From Oscillospiraceae bacterium (GTDB lineage: Bacteria > Bacillota > Clostridia > Oscillospirales > Oscillospiraceae), in contig JAFVZT010000030.1 in the NCBI GenBank assembly GCA_017508045.1, positions 1-64,000 of the forward strand: a stretch of 64,000 nt of DNA. Reading direction: 5' to 3'. The notes beneath the pieces are model-generated. The model was not told where the DNA came from. It worked only from the letters and a program-made list of their open reading frames with translations, and made no database searches. Below, piece by piece: positions 42,030 through 51,474 of the stretch. Position numbers and translations under genes: made by a program. Numbering within the stretch: position 1 is the stretch's first letter; each line of letters opens with the position of its first letter.

Positions 42030-43781
42030 TTACATCTTTTCCGGGGCGGAGAAGCCAAGCAAATCAATGCAGGTTTCCAAAATGTTCTTTGCCAGTGCAA
42101 TCAAAGCGATATACCCTTGCTGCAAAGCGGCATTTTCCTCGGAGAGGATTCTGGTTTCGTGGTAGAACTTATTGACGCAGCCTGCCAGCTCATAGATATA
42201 CGCGCAAATCACATTGGGAGAGGAGGTGCGCAGCGCCGTTTCCAGATTGGGGGCAAGCTTGGTAATGGCCAGCATTAAATCCTTGGCATATTCATTGGCT
42301 GCCGGCTGGATGGGCAAATGCTCCCAAGAGCCGTACTTTGCCAGAATGGACTTAATCCGCACAACGGTATACAGGATATACGGGCCGGTATTGCCCTCAA
42401 AAGCCGCAAAGCGGTCCATATCAAAGACATAGTCCTTGGTGGGTTGGTTGGAAAGGTCGCCGTACTTCAGTGCCGCCATGGCAATTTTCTTGGTGGTTTC
42501 CTCCACCTCGTCCGCCGCAACAATCTGATTTTCCACCACCTTGGTGCGGACAAAGTCCGTCATATCGGAAATCAGCTGCTCCAAACGCATCACGCCGCCG
42601 TCACGGGTTTTAAAGGGCTTTCCGTCTGCGCCGTTCATCGTACCGAAGCCTAAATGCTCCAAAGTCGTTTCTGCCGGAACAATGCCGCTTTTCTTCGCTG
42701 CCCGGAATACCTGCTCAAAGTGCAGGCTCTGGCGCTTATCTGTGATGTAGAGCATCTTATCCGGGCGGAAATCCTCCATTCTCTGAACCATGGTGGCCAA
42801 ATCTGTGGTGGCGTAAATGGCAGAGCCGTCACTTTTTACCAGAATACAGGGAGGGATTTCTTTTTTATCCGTCTCCTCGGCTACGGGAATAACCCACGCG
42901 CCCTCGGACTGCACCGCCAGCCCCCGGTCTTTCAAATCCGCAACCATAGCAGGAATATAGGGATCAGCATCGCTTTCACCCAGCCAGGATTCAAAGCCGA
43001 CATTTAAGTTGTTGTAGTTTTTCTTCAAATCGGACACGGACACATTCATAATGTGCTGCCAGATTGCCCGGTAGCCACGGCGCCCGTTTTGCAGCTCAAA
43101 GGTGGCGGTGTGCGCCTTTTCCGCAAAAGCCTCGTCCTCTTTCTTCTTGGCGGCCGCGGCAGGATAAATCTCCTCCAGCTGGGAAATGGTAAAAGGCGGC
43201 TCAACAGGATACTCCCCGGTATAATCCGGGTCAAAATAGCAAAGCTCCGGCTGACGCTGCTGCAGCTCGGCAATAATCAAGCCCATTTGCAAGCCCCAGT
43301 CGCCTAAGTGAATATCGCCGATGGTGTTGTAGCCGAAGAATTTATACAGCCGCTTTAAGCTCTCTCCGATAATGGCAGAGCGTAAATGACCGATGTGCAG
43401 GGGCTTTGCCACGTTGGGTCCGCCGTAGTCCACAATTGCAGTCTGTCCTGCGCCTAGCTTTTCCACACCGAAATCCGGTGCAGTGCGCATAGCTTCCAGA
43501 TATTCCTGAAGAAAGCTGTCAGAGAGGTTTAAGTTCAAAAAGCCGGGCATAACCGCTTCAATTTTGGAAAAATCCCTGGCATCCAGCTTTTCCGCCACAG
43601 CATTGGCAATCTGGATGGGAGCGCATTTATACTGCTTGGCAGCCGCCAGCGCACCGTTACACTGATACTGGCACAGGTCGGGGCGATTGGAAACCGTTAC
43701 CCTGCCGAAGCTGGCATCATAGCCGGCAGCAGCAAAGGCTTCGGCCATCTTTGCGGAAATCATATCTAAAATCTTTTCCAT
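42030..43781 (-). CDS. argS: Arginyl-tRNA synthetase
   Basis: 583 aa class I synthetase. It has an N-terminal additional domain (1-110), the HIGH motif in NVAKPLHIGHLRSAIIG, a catalytic core with KTRDGGVMRL, and an all-alpha anticodon-binding end (DALR type, from about residue 460). No KMSKS is needed in most ArgRS. It charges tRNA-Arg. It is encoded near, but apart from, the arginine biosynthesis operon. Confidence 0.97.
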   Translation of the reverse strand: MEKILDMISAKMAEAFAAAGYDASFGRVTVSNRPDLCQYQCNGALAAAKQYKCAPIQIANAVAEKLDARDFSKIEAVMPGFLNLNLSDSFLQEYLEAMRTAPDFGVEKLGAGQTAIVDYGGPNVAKPLHIGHLRSAIIGESLKRLYKFFGYNTIGDIHLGDWGLQMGLIIAELQQRQPELCYFDPDYTGEYPVEPPFTISQLEEIYPAAAAKKKEDEAFAEKAHTATFELQNGRRGYRAIWQHIMNVSVSDLKKNYNNLNVGFESWLGESDADPYIPAMVADLKDRGLAVQSEGAWVIPVAEETDKKEIPPCILVKSDGSAIYATTDLATMVQRMEDFRPDKMLYITDKRQSLHFEQVFRAAKKSGIVPAETTLEHLGFGTMNGADGKPFKTRDGGVMRLEQLISDMTDFVRTKVVENQIVAADEVEETTKKIAMAALKYGDLSNQPTKDYVFDMDRFAAFEGNTGPYILYTVVRIKSILAKYGSWEHLPIQPAANEYAKDLMLAITKLAPNLETALRTSSPNVICAYIYELAGCVNKFYHETRILSEENAALQQGYIALIALAKNILETCIDLLGFSAPEKM

Positions 43782-43800
43782 TTCAATTCTCCTAAAACGT

Positions 43801-43850
43801 ATGTCATTCTGAGCGACCCCGAGGGTAGTCGAGGGGGAGTCGAAGGATGA
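43801..43850. repeat. Short copy of the GTCATTCTGAGC repeat
   Basis: Starts TGTCATTCTGAGCGACCC and ends GTCGAAGGATGAC. It is related to 41823-41947 and sits between argS and the ABC-F gene. Confidence 0.6.
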
Positions 43851-43859
43851 CGGCAGAGA

Positions 43860-45464
43860 TTACTGCTGCTTCTGCTCTGCCATCCAGGCAAGGTAATCGT
43901 CATAGGTTCCGTAACGGTCTATGATGGTGCCGTCGGGCTGGAAGGCAATTACGCGGTTACAGGTGGAGGTCAGCAGCTCGTGGTCGTGGGATGCAAGTAA
44001 TACCACGCCGGTAAAGGCCTCCAGACCCTTATTCACCGCCTGAATGGATTCCATATCCAAATGGTTGGTGGGCTGGTCCAACAGCACCACATTGGCGCCG
44101 GAGAGCATCATTTTAGAAAGCATACAGCGGACCTTTTCACCGCCGGAAAGCACATTGACAGGCTTAAATACATCGTCATTGCCAAAGAGCATACGGCCTA
44201 AGAAGCCCCGCAGATAAACATCGTCCTTTTTCACGGAGTACTGCCGCAGCCAGTCCACCAGCTCCATGGTGTTGCCCTCAAAATACTCGGTATTATCCTT
44301 GGGCAGATAGCTGCGGGAGGTGGAAATGCCCCATTTAACAGAGCCTGCATCCGGCTCAAGCTCTCCCATCAGTATCTGGAACAATGCGGTCTGTGCCTTT
44401 TCATTTTCGCCAACAAAGGCAATTTTATCATTTTTACCTACAGAGAAATACACCTTGTCCAGCAGCTTTTCGCCGTCTACGGTCACGGAAACATCGTTGA
44501 CAGTCAAAATGTCCTTGCCCAGCTCCCGTTCCGGCATAAAGCCTACAAAGGGATACCGGCGGGTAGAACAGGGCATCTCCTCAACCGTCAGCTTATCCAG
44601 CAGCTTCCGGCGGGCAGTCGCCTGCTTTGCCTTGGACTTGTTGGCAGAAAACCGCTGAATAAACAGCTGCAGCTCTTCAATCTTCTCTTGGTTTTTCTTG
44701 TTCTTGTTGCGAATCATCGCCTGCACCATCTGGGAGGACTCGTACCAGAAGTCGTAGTTGCCTACATACATCTTAATCTTGCCGTAGTCAATATCCACGG
44801 TATGGGTGCAAACCGTATTTAAGAAGTGGCGGTCGTGGGAAACGGCAATCACCATGCCGGGGAAATCCAGCAAGAAGTCCTCCAGCCAGTTAATCGCTTC
44901 AATGTCTAAGTTGTTGGTAGGCTCGTCCAGCATAATGATGTCGGGATTGCCGAACAGTGCCGCAGCCAGCAAGACCTTAACCTTTAAACGGGGGTCGACA
45001 TTGGCCATGAGATCATAGTGCAGCTCCGTACCGATACCCAGACCCTGCAGCAGACGGGAAGCATCCGACTCCGCCTCCCAGCCACCCAGCTCTGCAAACT
45101 CCACCTCCAGCTCCGAGGCGCGGATGCCGTCCTCATCGGTAAAGTCCGGCTTTTCATATATGGCATCTTTTTCCTTCATAATGTCATACAGGTGCTGATT
45201 GCCCATAATGACGGTATCCATAACGGTGTATTCATCGTAGGCATTCTGGTTCTGCTTCAAAACCGATACCCGCTTTTCCGGGTCAACGTAAATATCGCCG
45301 GCGGTAGACTCCAGCTCTCCGGTAAGCAGGCGCAAAAAGGTAGACTTGCCTGCGCCGTTTGCGCCGATAATGCCGTAACAGTTACCGGGCAAAAACTGCA
45401 AATCCACATGCTGAAACAGCCACTGTCCGCCAAACTGCATTCCTAAATTGCTAACTGTAATCAT
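43860..45464 (-). CDS. ABC-F ATPase of YkpA/YbiT type with one degenerate ATP site
   Basis: 534 aa from ATG 45464 behind AGAGGAG. It has two ABC domains joined by the charged P-site linker (residues 240-300) and no membrane part, so it is a ribosome-acting ABC-F protein. NBD1 has an intact Walker A (GANGAGKST) and Walker B (MLDEPTNNLD), but its signature LSGGx is replaced by ANVDPRLK. NBD2 has a normal signature (LSGGEKVR), but Walker A reads GENEKAQT (Lys lost) and Walker B LLDQPTNHLD (Glu to Gln). All three losses fall in the same composite site; the other site is complete. Confidence 0.9.
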   Translation of the reverse strand: MITVSNLGMQFGGQWLFQHVDLQFLPGNCYGIIGANGAGKSTFLRLLTGELESTAGDIYVDPEKRVSVLKQNQNAYDEYTVMDTVIMGNQHLYDIMKEKDAIYEKPDFTDEDGIRASELEVEFAELGGWEAESDASRLLQGLGIGTELHYDLMANVDPRLKVKVLLAAALFGNPDIIMLDEPTNNLDIEAINWLEDFLLDFPGMVIAVSHDRHFLNTVCTHTVDIDYGKIKMYVGNYDFWYESSQMVQAMIRNKNKKNQEKIEELQLFIQRFSANKSKAKQATARRKLLDKLTVEEMPCSTRRYPFVGFMPERELGKDILTVNDVSVTVDGEKLLDKVYFSVGKNDKIAFVGENEKAQTALFQILMGELEPDAGSVKWGISTSRSYLPKDNTEYFEGNTMELVDWLRQYSVKKDDVYLRGFLGRMLFGNDDVFKPVNVLSGGEKVRCMLSKMMLSGANVVLLDQPTNHLDMESIQAVNKGLEAFTGVVLLASHDHELLTSTCNRVIAFQPDGTIIDRYGTYDDYLAWMAEQKQQ

Positions 45465-45594
45465 AATTTTACTCCTCTTAGGCACATAATCTTTCATTTT
45501 AAGTATAGCACAAAAGCAAGAATAATCAAGGATAATATTGGCAGCCGCTTGCCTTTGCCCTTTTTGAACTTTTTAAAAAGTTTTTAATAAGGGG

Positions 45595-45622
45595 TTGCTT
45601 TTTTGAGAATATGCGATATAAT
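45595..45622 (+). promoter_or_regulatory. Promoter of htpG
   Basis: TTGCTT (45595-45600), 16-bp spacer, TATAAT (45617-45622), directly followed by CIRCE. Confidence 0.8.
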
Positions 45623-45623
45623 A

Positions 45624-45650
45624 TTAGCACTCACACATTTAGAGTGCTAA
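45624..45650 (+). promoter_or_regulatory. CIRCE operator (HrcA binding site)
   Basis: A perfect TTAGCACTC-N9-GAGTGCTAA. HrcA bound here would block the promoter immediately upstream until heat shock. Some Firmicutes htpG genes (for example that of Bacillus subtilis) are not HrcA targets, so this is a useful regulatory fact. Confidence 0.95.
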
Positions 45651-45664
45651 AAAGGAGATTTGTT

Positions 45665-47545
45665 ATGCGCAAAAAGCAGTTTAAGGCTGAGTCCAAGCGT
45701 CTTTTGGACTTAATGATCAATTCTATTTACACCCATCAGGAGATTTTCCTCCGGGAAATTATCTCCAACGCCTCCGACGCGATGGACAAGCTAGCCTACA
45801 CCGCCCTCACCGACGATAAGGTTGGTATCAACCGGGAGGATTTTGCCATTACCCTCACCCGGGGCGACGGTGTGCTTACGGTTTCCGACAACGGCATCGG
45901 TATGTCCAGGGAGGAAATGGAAGAGAACTTAGGCACCATCGCCAAGTCCGGCTCTCTGGGCTTTAAGCAGGCCATGGACAAAACAGAAGACATTGACATT
46001 ATCGGTCAGTTCGGTGTTGGCTTTTATGCCGCCTTTATGGTTGCCGGCTCCGTGACGGTCATCTCCAGAAAATACGGAGAGGACACTGCCTGGAAGTGGG
46101 TCTCCGACGGTGCAGACGGCTATACCATCGAGGAAGCAGAAAGAGCCTATCCCGGCACTGATATAATTATGACATTAAAGCCGGATACCGAGGAGGAGAA
46201 ATTCTCCCGTTTCCTGGAAGAATATGAAATCCGCAATTTGGTAAAAAAATACTCCGACTACATCCGCTACCCAATCCGCATGCTGGTTACCAAATCCCGT
46301 ATGAAGGAAGGCACGCAGGATAAGCCGGAGTACGAGGAATATTTTGAAATAGAAACCCTCAACTCCATGGTGCCCCTCTGGCACAGGAACAAAAAGGATG
46401 TTACCGAAGAGGAATATGTTCGCTTTTATCAGGAGAAATTCTTCGACTTTGCCAAGCCTCTGGGTACCATCCATTTCAGCACCGAGGGTACGGTTTCTTA
46501 TAAGGCACTGCTGTATATCCCCGGCAAAGCACCCTATGATTTCTACACCAAGGACTATAAGCCCGGTTTGCAGCTGTATTCCTCCGGCGTGATGATTATG
46601 GAAAATTGCGAGGATTTGCTGCCTGAGCAGTTCCGGTTTGTCCGGGGCGTGGTAGACAGTCAGGATTTGTCCTTGAACATCAGCCGGGAAATGCTTCAGC
46701 ACAACCGCCAGTTAACGGTAATTGCCAAGAATATCGAAAAGAAAATCAAAGCCTATCTTAAGTCCATGCTCACTGATGAACGGGAGAAATACGAGCAGTT
46801 TTATGCCGCCTTCTCCCGTCAGCTAAAGTATGGCACAGTTGCCGATTACGGCGCCCACAAGGAAAGCACCCAGGATTTGCTTTTATTCCGCAGCCACAAA
46901 GAAAATAAGCTGATTACCTTCCAGGAATATGTGGACAATATGGCCCAGGGGCAGGAGAAAATATACTATGTACCCGGCGAAAATGCCGAGCGTGCCGGCA
47001 AGCTGCCCCAGGTGCAGACATTAACCCAAAAGGGTTATGATGTGCTTCTGTTTACCGACGAGGTGGACGAGTTTGTACCCCAGACGCTGATGACCTATGC
47101 GGAAAAGTCCTTCTGCAATGCCTCCTCCGAGGATTTGGGTCTGCAAACCGAGGAGGAAAAGAAGCTTTTAGAAGAGCAATCTGAAAAGCTCAAGGGCCTT
47201 CTGGACTTTATGAAAGAAACGCTGGGCGCAGGCATTAAGGAGGTCAGGCTGGGGGCAAACTTAGGCGCTGCCCCTGTATGCATGACACCGGCTTCCGGAA
47301 TGAGCTTTGAAATGGAGAAATACTTTAAGCGTATGAACCCGGATATGCCCATTCCCTCGGAGCGGATTTTGGAATTAAATCCGGAGCACGATGCCATAAA
47401 GGCTCTGCAGATTGCCACCGCACAGGATCCGGAAAAGGCCAAGGATTACGCAAAGATTTTGTGCTGTCAGGCACAGCTTTTGGCAGATCTGCCCCTGGAT
47501 GACCCGGCAGAATACACCGCACTTGTGTGCAAGCTGATGAAATAA
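45665..47545 (+). CDS. htpG: Hsp90-family chaperone HtpG
   Basis: 626 aa from ATG 45665 behind AAAGGAGA; a longer frame from 45611 overlaps the promoter and operator. The GHKL ATPase motifs are FLREIISNASDAMDK, VSDNGIGMSREE and IGQFGVGFYAAFM, followed by middle and C-terminal dimerisation domains of normal length. It is under CIRCE control. Confidence 0.96.
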   Translation: MRKKQFKAESKRLLDLMINSIYTHQEIFLREIISNASDAMDKLAYTALTDDKVGINREDFAITLTRGDGVLTVSDNGIGMSREEMEENLGTIAKSGSLGFKQAMDKTEDIDIIGQFGVGFYAAFMVAGSVTVISRKYGEDTAWKWVSDGADGYTIEEAERAYPGTDIIMTLKPDTEEEKFSRFLEEYEIRNLVKKYSDYIRYPIRMLVTKSRMKEGTQDKPEYEEYFEIETLNSMVPLWHRNKKDVTEEEYVRFYQEKFFDFAKPLGTIHFSTEGTVSYKALLYIPGKAPYDFYTKDYKPGLQLYSSGVMIMENCEDLLPEQFRFVRGVVDSQDLSLNISREMLQHNRQLTVIAKNIEKKIKAYLKSMLTDEREKYEQFYAAFSRQLKYGTVADYGAHKESTQDLLLFRSHKENKLITFQEYVDNMAQGQEKIYYVPGENAERAGKLPQVQTLTQKGYDVLLFTDEVDEFVPQTLMTYAEKSFCNASSEDLGLQTEEEKKLLEEQSEKLKGLLDFMKETLGAGIKEVRLGANLGAAPVCMTPASGMSFEMEKYFKRMNPDMPIPSERILELNPEHDAIKALQIATAQDPEKAKDYAKILCCQAQLLADLPLDDPAEYTALVCKLMK

Positions 47546-47554
47546 GCAAATTGC

Positions 47555-47578
47555 CCCCCGTTTCCGCAGAAACGGGGG
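47555..47578 (+). terminator. Terminator of htpG
   Basis: A perfect 10-bp stem CCCCCGTTTC / GAAACGGGGG with loop CGCA; the following T-run is weak. Confidence 0.65.
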
Positions 47579-47608
47579 TATTCGCTTTTGCGTGCAAATA
47601 TCTAACCT

Positions 47609-47635
47609 ATGCATAATATACTGAATATTATGCAT
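47609..47635. promoter_or_regulatory. Palindrome resembling an ArgR (ARG-box) site
   Basis: ATGCATAATAT and ATATTATGCAT are perfect 11-bp arms around ACTGA, about 175 bp upstream of the argG promoter. ArgR sites in Firmicutes are AT-rich dyads of similar form. Confidence 0.55.
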
Positions 47636-47788
47636 TAAATTATAAAATGTCCGCCCCGGTCAACACCGGAAACCGGAAAATGCCTGCTCTTCGCAAGCAT
47701 TAATTTCCTTCCACAAACATCATAAACAGGCATTTTATCCAAAACCGACCCCTTTTGCAGTCATTGTGTGTATAAATCCTACAAACAA

Positions 47789-47802
47789 TGAATATTTATG
47801 CA
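47789..47802 (+). promoter_or_regulatory. Proximal ARG-box candidate
   Basis: TGAATATTTATGCA differs at one position from TGAATAWWWATTCA and lies 7 bp upstream of the argG -35 box, a position fit for repression by ArgR with arginine. Confidence 0.65.
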
Positions 47803-47809
47803 TTTGACC

Positions 47810-47838
47810 TTGACATATTTGGAATGCAGGTGTATAAT
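47810..47838 (+). promoter_or_regulatory. Promoter of the arginine operon
   Basis: Perfect consensus TTGACA (47810-47815), 17-bp spacer, TATAAT (47833-47838). Confidence 0.92.
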
Positions 47839-47877
47839 TCATGGCATATTAAAGAATATTTTTCGGAGGGATACATC

Positions 47878-49092
47878 ATGAATAAAGAAAACATCAAAAA
47901 AGTTGTCCTTGCCTATTCCGGTGGCCTGGACACCTCGATTATTATTCCCTGGCTGAAGGAAAATTACAACAATTGTGAAGTCATCGCCGTTGCCGGCAAT
48001 GTGGGACAGGCAGATGAGCTGGATGGGCTGGAGGAAAAGGCTCTGAAGACCGGCGCTTCCAAGCTGTATGTCCTGGATTTGACCGAGGAATACGTGGACG
48101 ACTTTATTATGCCCTGCGTGAAGGCAGGCGCGGTTTATGAGGAGTACCTGCTGGGTACCAGCCACGCCCGCCCCGTGATTGCCAAGGGCTTGGTGGAGGT
48201 CGCCCTGAAGGAGGGCGCAGACGCCATTGCCCACGGCTGTACCGGCAAGGGCAACGACCAGGTTCGGTTTGAACTGGCAGTCAAGCACTTTGCCCCCAAT
48301 ATGCCCATCATCGCCCCCTGGCGTGAGTGGAGCATCAAGTCCCGGGAAGAGGAAATCGAGTATGCCGAGGCACACAACATTCCTTTGAAAATCAACCGGG
48401 AAACCAACTACTCCAAGGATAAGAACCTGTGGCATTTAAGCCATGAAGGTCTGGACCTGGAGGACACCGGCAACGAGCCTCAGTACGAAAAGCCCGGCTT
48501 TTTGGAAATGGGCGTTTCTCCCCTGCAGGCGCCCGACGTACCTACCTACATAACCCTTGATTTTGAAAAGGGCATCCCCGTTGCCTACAACGGCAAGAAG
48601 ATGAGCGCCAAGGACATTATCCTGGAACTGAACAAGGTTGGCGGCGCCAACGGTATCGGCATTTTGGATATTGTGGAAAACCGGCTTGTGGGCATGAAAT
48701 GCCGTGGCGTATACGAAACCCCCGGCGGCACCATTTTGTACAAGGCTCACAGCGTTCTGGAGCAGATTTGCTTAGACAAGCTGACCATGCACGAAAAGCA
48801 GAAGCTTTCTGTAACCTATGCAGAGCTGGTGTATAACGGCCAGTGGTTTACCCCCTTACGGGAAGCTCTCGCCGCCTTTGTGGATAAGACACAGGAACGG
48901 GTTACCGGTACAGTTAAGCTGAAGCTTTACAAGGGTAATATGATTAACGCCGGTGTATGGAGTCCCTATACTCTCTACTCTGAGGAAATCGCAACCTTTG
49001 GCGAAAGTGACTACAATCAAGCCGACGCTACCGGCTTTATCAACCTCTTTGGTCTGCCGATTCAGGTACAGGCAATGGTTGATGGTAAATAA
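47878..49092 (+). CDS. argG: Argininosuccinate synthase
   Basis: 404 aa from ATG 47878 behind GGAGGG; the frame is open from 47788 but that part overlaps the promoter. The P-loop-like AYSGGLDTS and the motifs [15 protein letters not shown] and [12 protein letters not shown] are typical. It joins citrulline and aspartate. First gene of argGHCJBDF. Confidence 0.97.
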   Translation: MNKENIKKVVLAYSGGLDTSIIIPWLKENYNNCEVIAVAGNVGQADELDGLEEKALKTGASKLYVLDLTEEYVDDFIMPCVKAGAVYEEYLLGTSHARPVIAKGLVEVALKEGADAIAHGCTGKGNDQVRFELAVKHFAPNMPIIAPWREWSIKSREEEIEYAEAHNIPLKINRETNYSKDKNLWHLSHEGLDLEDTGNEPQYEKPGFLEMGVSPLQAPDVPTYITLDFEKGIPVAYNGKKMSAKDIILELNKVGGANGIGILDIVENRLVGMKCRGVYETPGGTILYKAHSVLEQICLDKLTMHEKQKLSVTYAELVYNGQWFTPLREALAAFVDKTQERVTGTVKLKLYKGNMINAGVWSPYTLYSEEIATFGESDYNQADATGFINLFGLPIQVQAMVDGK

Positions 49093-49097
49093 GCCCA

Positions 49098-49127
49098 CGT
49101 GGGGCGGACAGACTGGTCCGCCCCACG
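49098..49127 (+). repeat. Strong hairpin between argG and argH
   Basis: CGTGGGGCGGAC / GTCCGCCCCACG, a perfect 12-bp GC-rich stem with a 6-nt loop and no T-run. Probably an mRNA-stability or attenuating element inside the operon. Confidence 0.7.
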
Positions 49128-49164
49128 CAGGTCGTTATCCTACTAGATTTAAGGAGACAAAATT

Positions 49165-50538
49165 ATGGCAAAGCTTTGGGCCGGGCGGACTGACGGCCAG
49201 ATTGAACAAATTGCAGACGACTTTAACTCCTCCATTTCCTTTGACTGCCGGATGTACAGTCAGGATATCAAAGGCTCTATGGCCCACGCCGCTATGCTCG
49301 CTGCCCAAAATATCATCTCCCAAGCCGATGCCGACGCTTTAATTGCAGGTCTTGAGGGAATTTTGACGGATATTGAAAGCGGCGCGCTTCCCATTGACCA
49401 AACTGCCGAGGATATCCATATGTTTGTGGAGCAGGTGCTGACCCAGAGAATTGGGGATGTGGGTAAAAAGCTCCATACCGCCCGTTCCCGGAACGACCAG
49501 GTGGCACTGGACATCCGGCTGTACCTAAAAGATGAGATTACGGAAATCTCCCAGCTTATCAAGGCTTTGATTACTGCGGTAACGGACAAGGCAGAAGCCT
49601 ATGCCGATGCCATTATGCCCGGCTACACCCACCTGCAGCGGGCCCAGCCCATTACCTTTGGACATCACTTAATGGCCTATGCCATGATGCTTCTGCGGGA
49701 CTTAGACCGGCTGGCAGACTGTAAAAAGCGGATGAATATGTCCCCCATCGGCTGCTGCGCCCTCGCCGGTACCACCTACCCCACCGACCGGAATTTTGAA
49801 GCGGAAAAGCTGGGCTTTGACGGCATCTGCCAAAACTCCCTTGACGGCGTGTCCGACCGGGATTTCTGCGCCGAGCTAATGAGTGCTTTGTCTATTTTGA
49901 TGGTACATCTTTCCCGTTTCTCCGAGGAGCTTATCCTCTGGTCCAGCTGGGAGTTTAAATTTATTGAGCTTTCCGATGCCTATACCACAGGCTCGTCCAT
50001 TATGCCCCAGAAGAAAAACCCGGATATGGCAGAGCTGGTCCGGGGTAAAACCGGCAGAGTGTTCGGCGATTTAATGGGGCTACTCACCACCTTAAAGGGT
50101 CTGCCCCTTGCTTATAACAAGGATATGCAGGAGGATAAAGAAAGCGTATTTGACGCGGTGGATACCGTAAAAATGTGCCTGAAGGTCTTTGCCCCTATGA
50201 TTGCCACCTTAACCGCCAACACCCAAAATATGAAGCGTGCCGCCCAAACCGGCTTTATTAACGCCACGGATTTGGCGGACTACTTAGTGAAAAAGGGCAT
50301 GCCCTTCCGCAGTGCCTATAAGATTTCCGGCAGCCTGGTTGCCCTGTGCATTCAGTCCGGCAAGGTCCTGGAGGAGCTGCCTCTGGAAACCTATAAAGCC
50401 TACTCGGAGCTGTTTGACGCGGATTTGTACCAAGACATCGACCTGGTAACCTGCGTGGAAAAGCGCATCAGCGAGGGCGGCACCTCCACCGCCTCGGTGA
50501 AAAAACAAATTGCTTATGTAAGGCAGGTTCTGAAATGA
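49165..50538 (+). CDS. argH: Argininosuccinate lyase
   Basis: 457 aa. The fumarase/aspartase-superfamily signature GSSIMPQKKNPD is present, with HTARSRNDQVALD and MPGYTHLQRAQPITFGHH. It releases arginine and fumarate. It starts behind AAGGAGAC and overlaps argC by 4 nt. Confidence 0.97.
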   Translation: MAKLWAGRTDGQIEQIADDFNSSISFDCRMYSQDIKGSMAHAAMLAAQNIISQADADALIAGLEGILTDIESGALPIDQTAEDIHMFVEQVLTQRIGDVGKKLHTARSRNDQVALDIRLYLKDEITEISQLIKALITAVTDKAEAYADAIMPGYTHLQRAQPITFGHHLMAYAMMLLRDLDRLADCKKRMNMSPIGCCALAGTTYPTDRNFEAEKLGFDGICQNSLDGVSDRDFCAELMSALSILMVHLSRFSEELILWSSWEFKFIELSDAYTTGSSIMPQKKNPDMAELVRGKTGRVFGDLMGLLTTLKGLPLAYNKDMQEDKESVFDAVDTVKMCLKVFAPMIATLTANTQNMKRAAQTGFINATDLADYLVKKGMPFRSAYKISGSLVALCIQSGKVLEELPLETYKAYSELFDADLYQDIDLVTCVEKRISEGGTSTASVKKQIAYVRQVLK

Positions 50539-51458
50539 CCAAGGTATTTATTGACGGCAGCGCCGGAACTACCGGCCTGCGGATTGTAGACCGGCTCTCC
50601 CAGAGAGAGGATTTGGAGCTTGTACTCCTGCCGGAAGAGCTTCGGAAAGACCCGGCCGCCCGGGCAGATGCCCTATCATCTTCGGAAGTCGCCTTTTTAT
50701 GTCTGCCGGATGATGCGGCAAAGGAATCCGCTCAGCTTGCCCAGGGGATGCCTGTTAAAATCATCGATACCTCCACAGCCCATCGGACTGACCCCCAATG
50801 GGTATACGGCATGCCGGAGCTTGCCGGCTACCGGGAGCGTATTTTGAAGTCTTCCCGCATTGCCAACCCCGGCTGCCACGCCAGCGGCTTTATCGCCCTG
50901 GTTGCCCCCCTGGTTCAGCAGGGACTTTTGAAAAAGGATGCTTACTTAAGCTGCTTTTCCCTCACCGGCTACTCCGGCGGCGGCAAGAAAATGATTGCCC
51001 AGTATGAAGACGAAAACCGCCCTGCCCTTTACGGCGCGCCCCGGCAATACGCCCTGGGGCAAAGCCACAAGCATCTAAAGGAAATGGGCGTTGTTTGCGG
51101 TCTGGAAAATGCGCCGGTTTTTTGTCCCATTGTGGCGGATTTTTACAGCGGCATGGAGGTAACCGTTCCCCTGTTTGCCAAGGACATTACCGGCACTTTT
51201 GAGGATATTTGTCAGCTGTACAAGACCTACTATACCGGCGGTCTTATTCATTTCGACGTAACTGCCGACCCGGACAGTATGCTGTCTGCTGCCGCCTATT
51301 CCGGAAAGGACGATATGGGCGTCAGCGTATTTGGAAACGAGGACAGAATTATTTTGACAGCACGGTTTGACAATCTGGGAAAGGGCGCTTCCGGCGCGGC
51401 AATTCAGAATATGAACCTGCTTTTAGGACTTCCGGAGGATACCGGATTAACCGTTTGA
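50535..51458 (+). CDS. argC: N-acetyl-gamma-glutamyl-phosphate reductase, short (type 2) form
   Basis: 307 aa, about 35 shorter than the common form and matching the type-2 family. Nucleotide-binding start MTKVFIDGSAGTTGLRI, active-site Cys in NPGCHASGF, then SLTGYSGGGKKMI. It makes N-acetylglutamate semialdehyde. Confidence 0.94.
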   Translation: MTKVFIDGSAGTTGLRIVDRLSQREDLELVLLPEELRKDPAARADALSSSEVAFLCLPDDAAKESAQLAQGMPVKIIDTSTAHRTDPQWVYGMPELAGYRERILKSSRIANPGCHASGFIALVAPLVQQGLLKKDAYLSCFSLTGYSGGGKKMIAQYEDENRPALYGAPRQYALGQSHKHLKEMGVVCGLENAPVFCPIVADFYSGMEVTVPLFAKDITGTFEDICQLYKTYYTGGLIHFDVTADPDSMLSAAAYSGKDDMGVSVFGNEDRIILTARFDNLGKGASGAAIQNMNLLLGLPEDTGLTV

Positions 51459-51474
51459 GAAGGAGAAAGAAACT

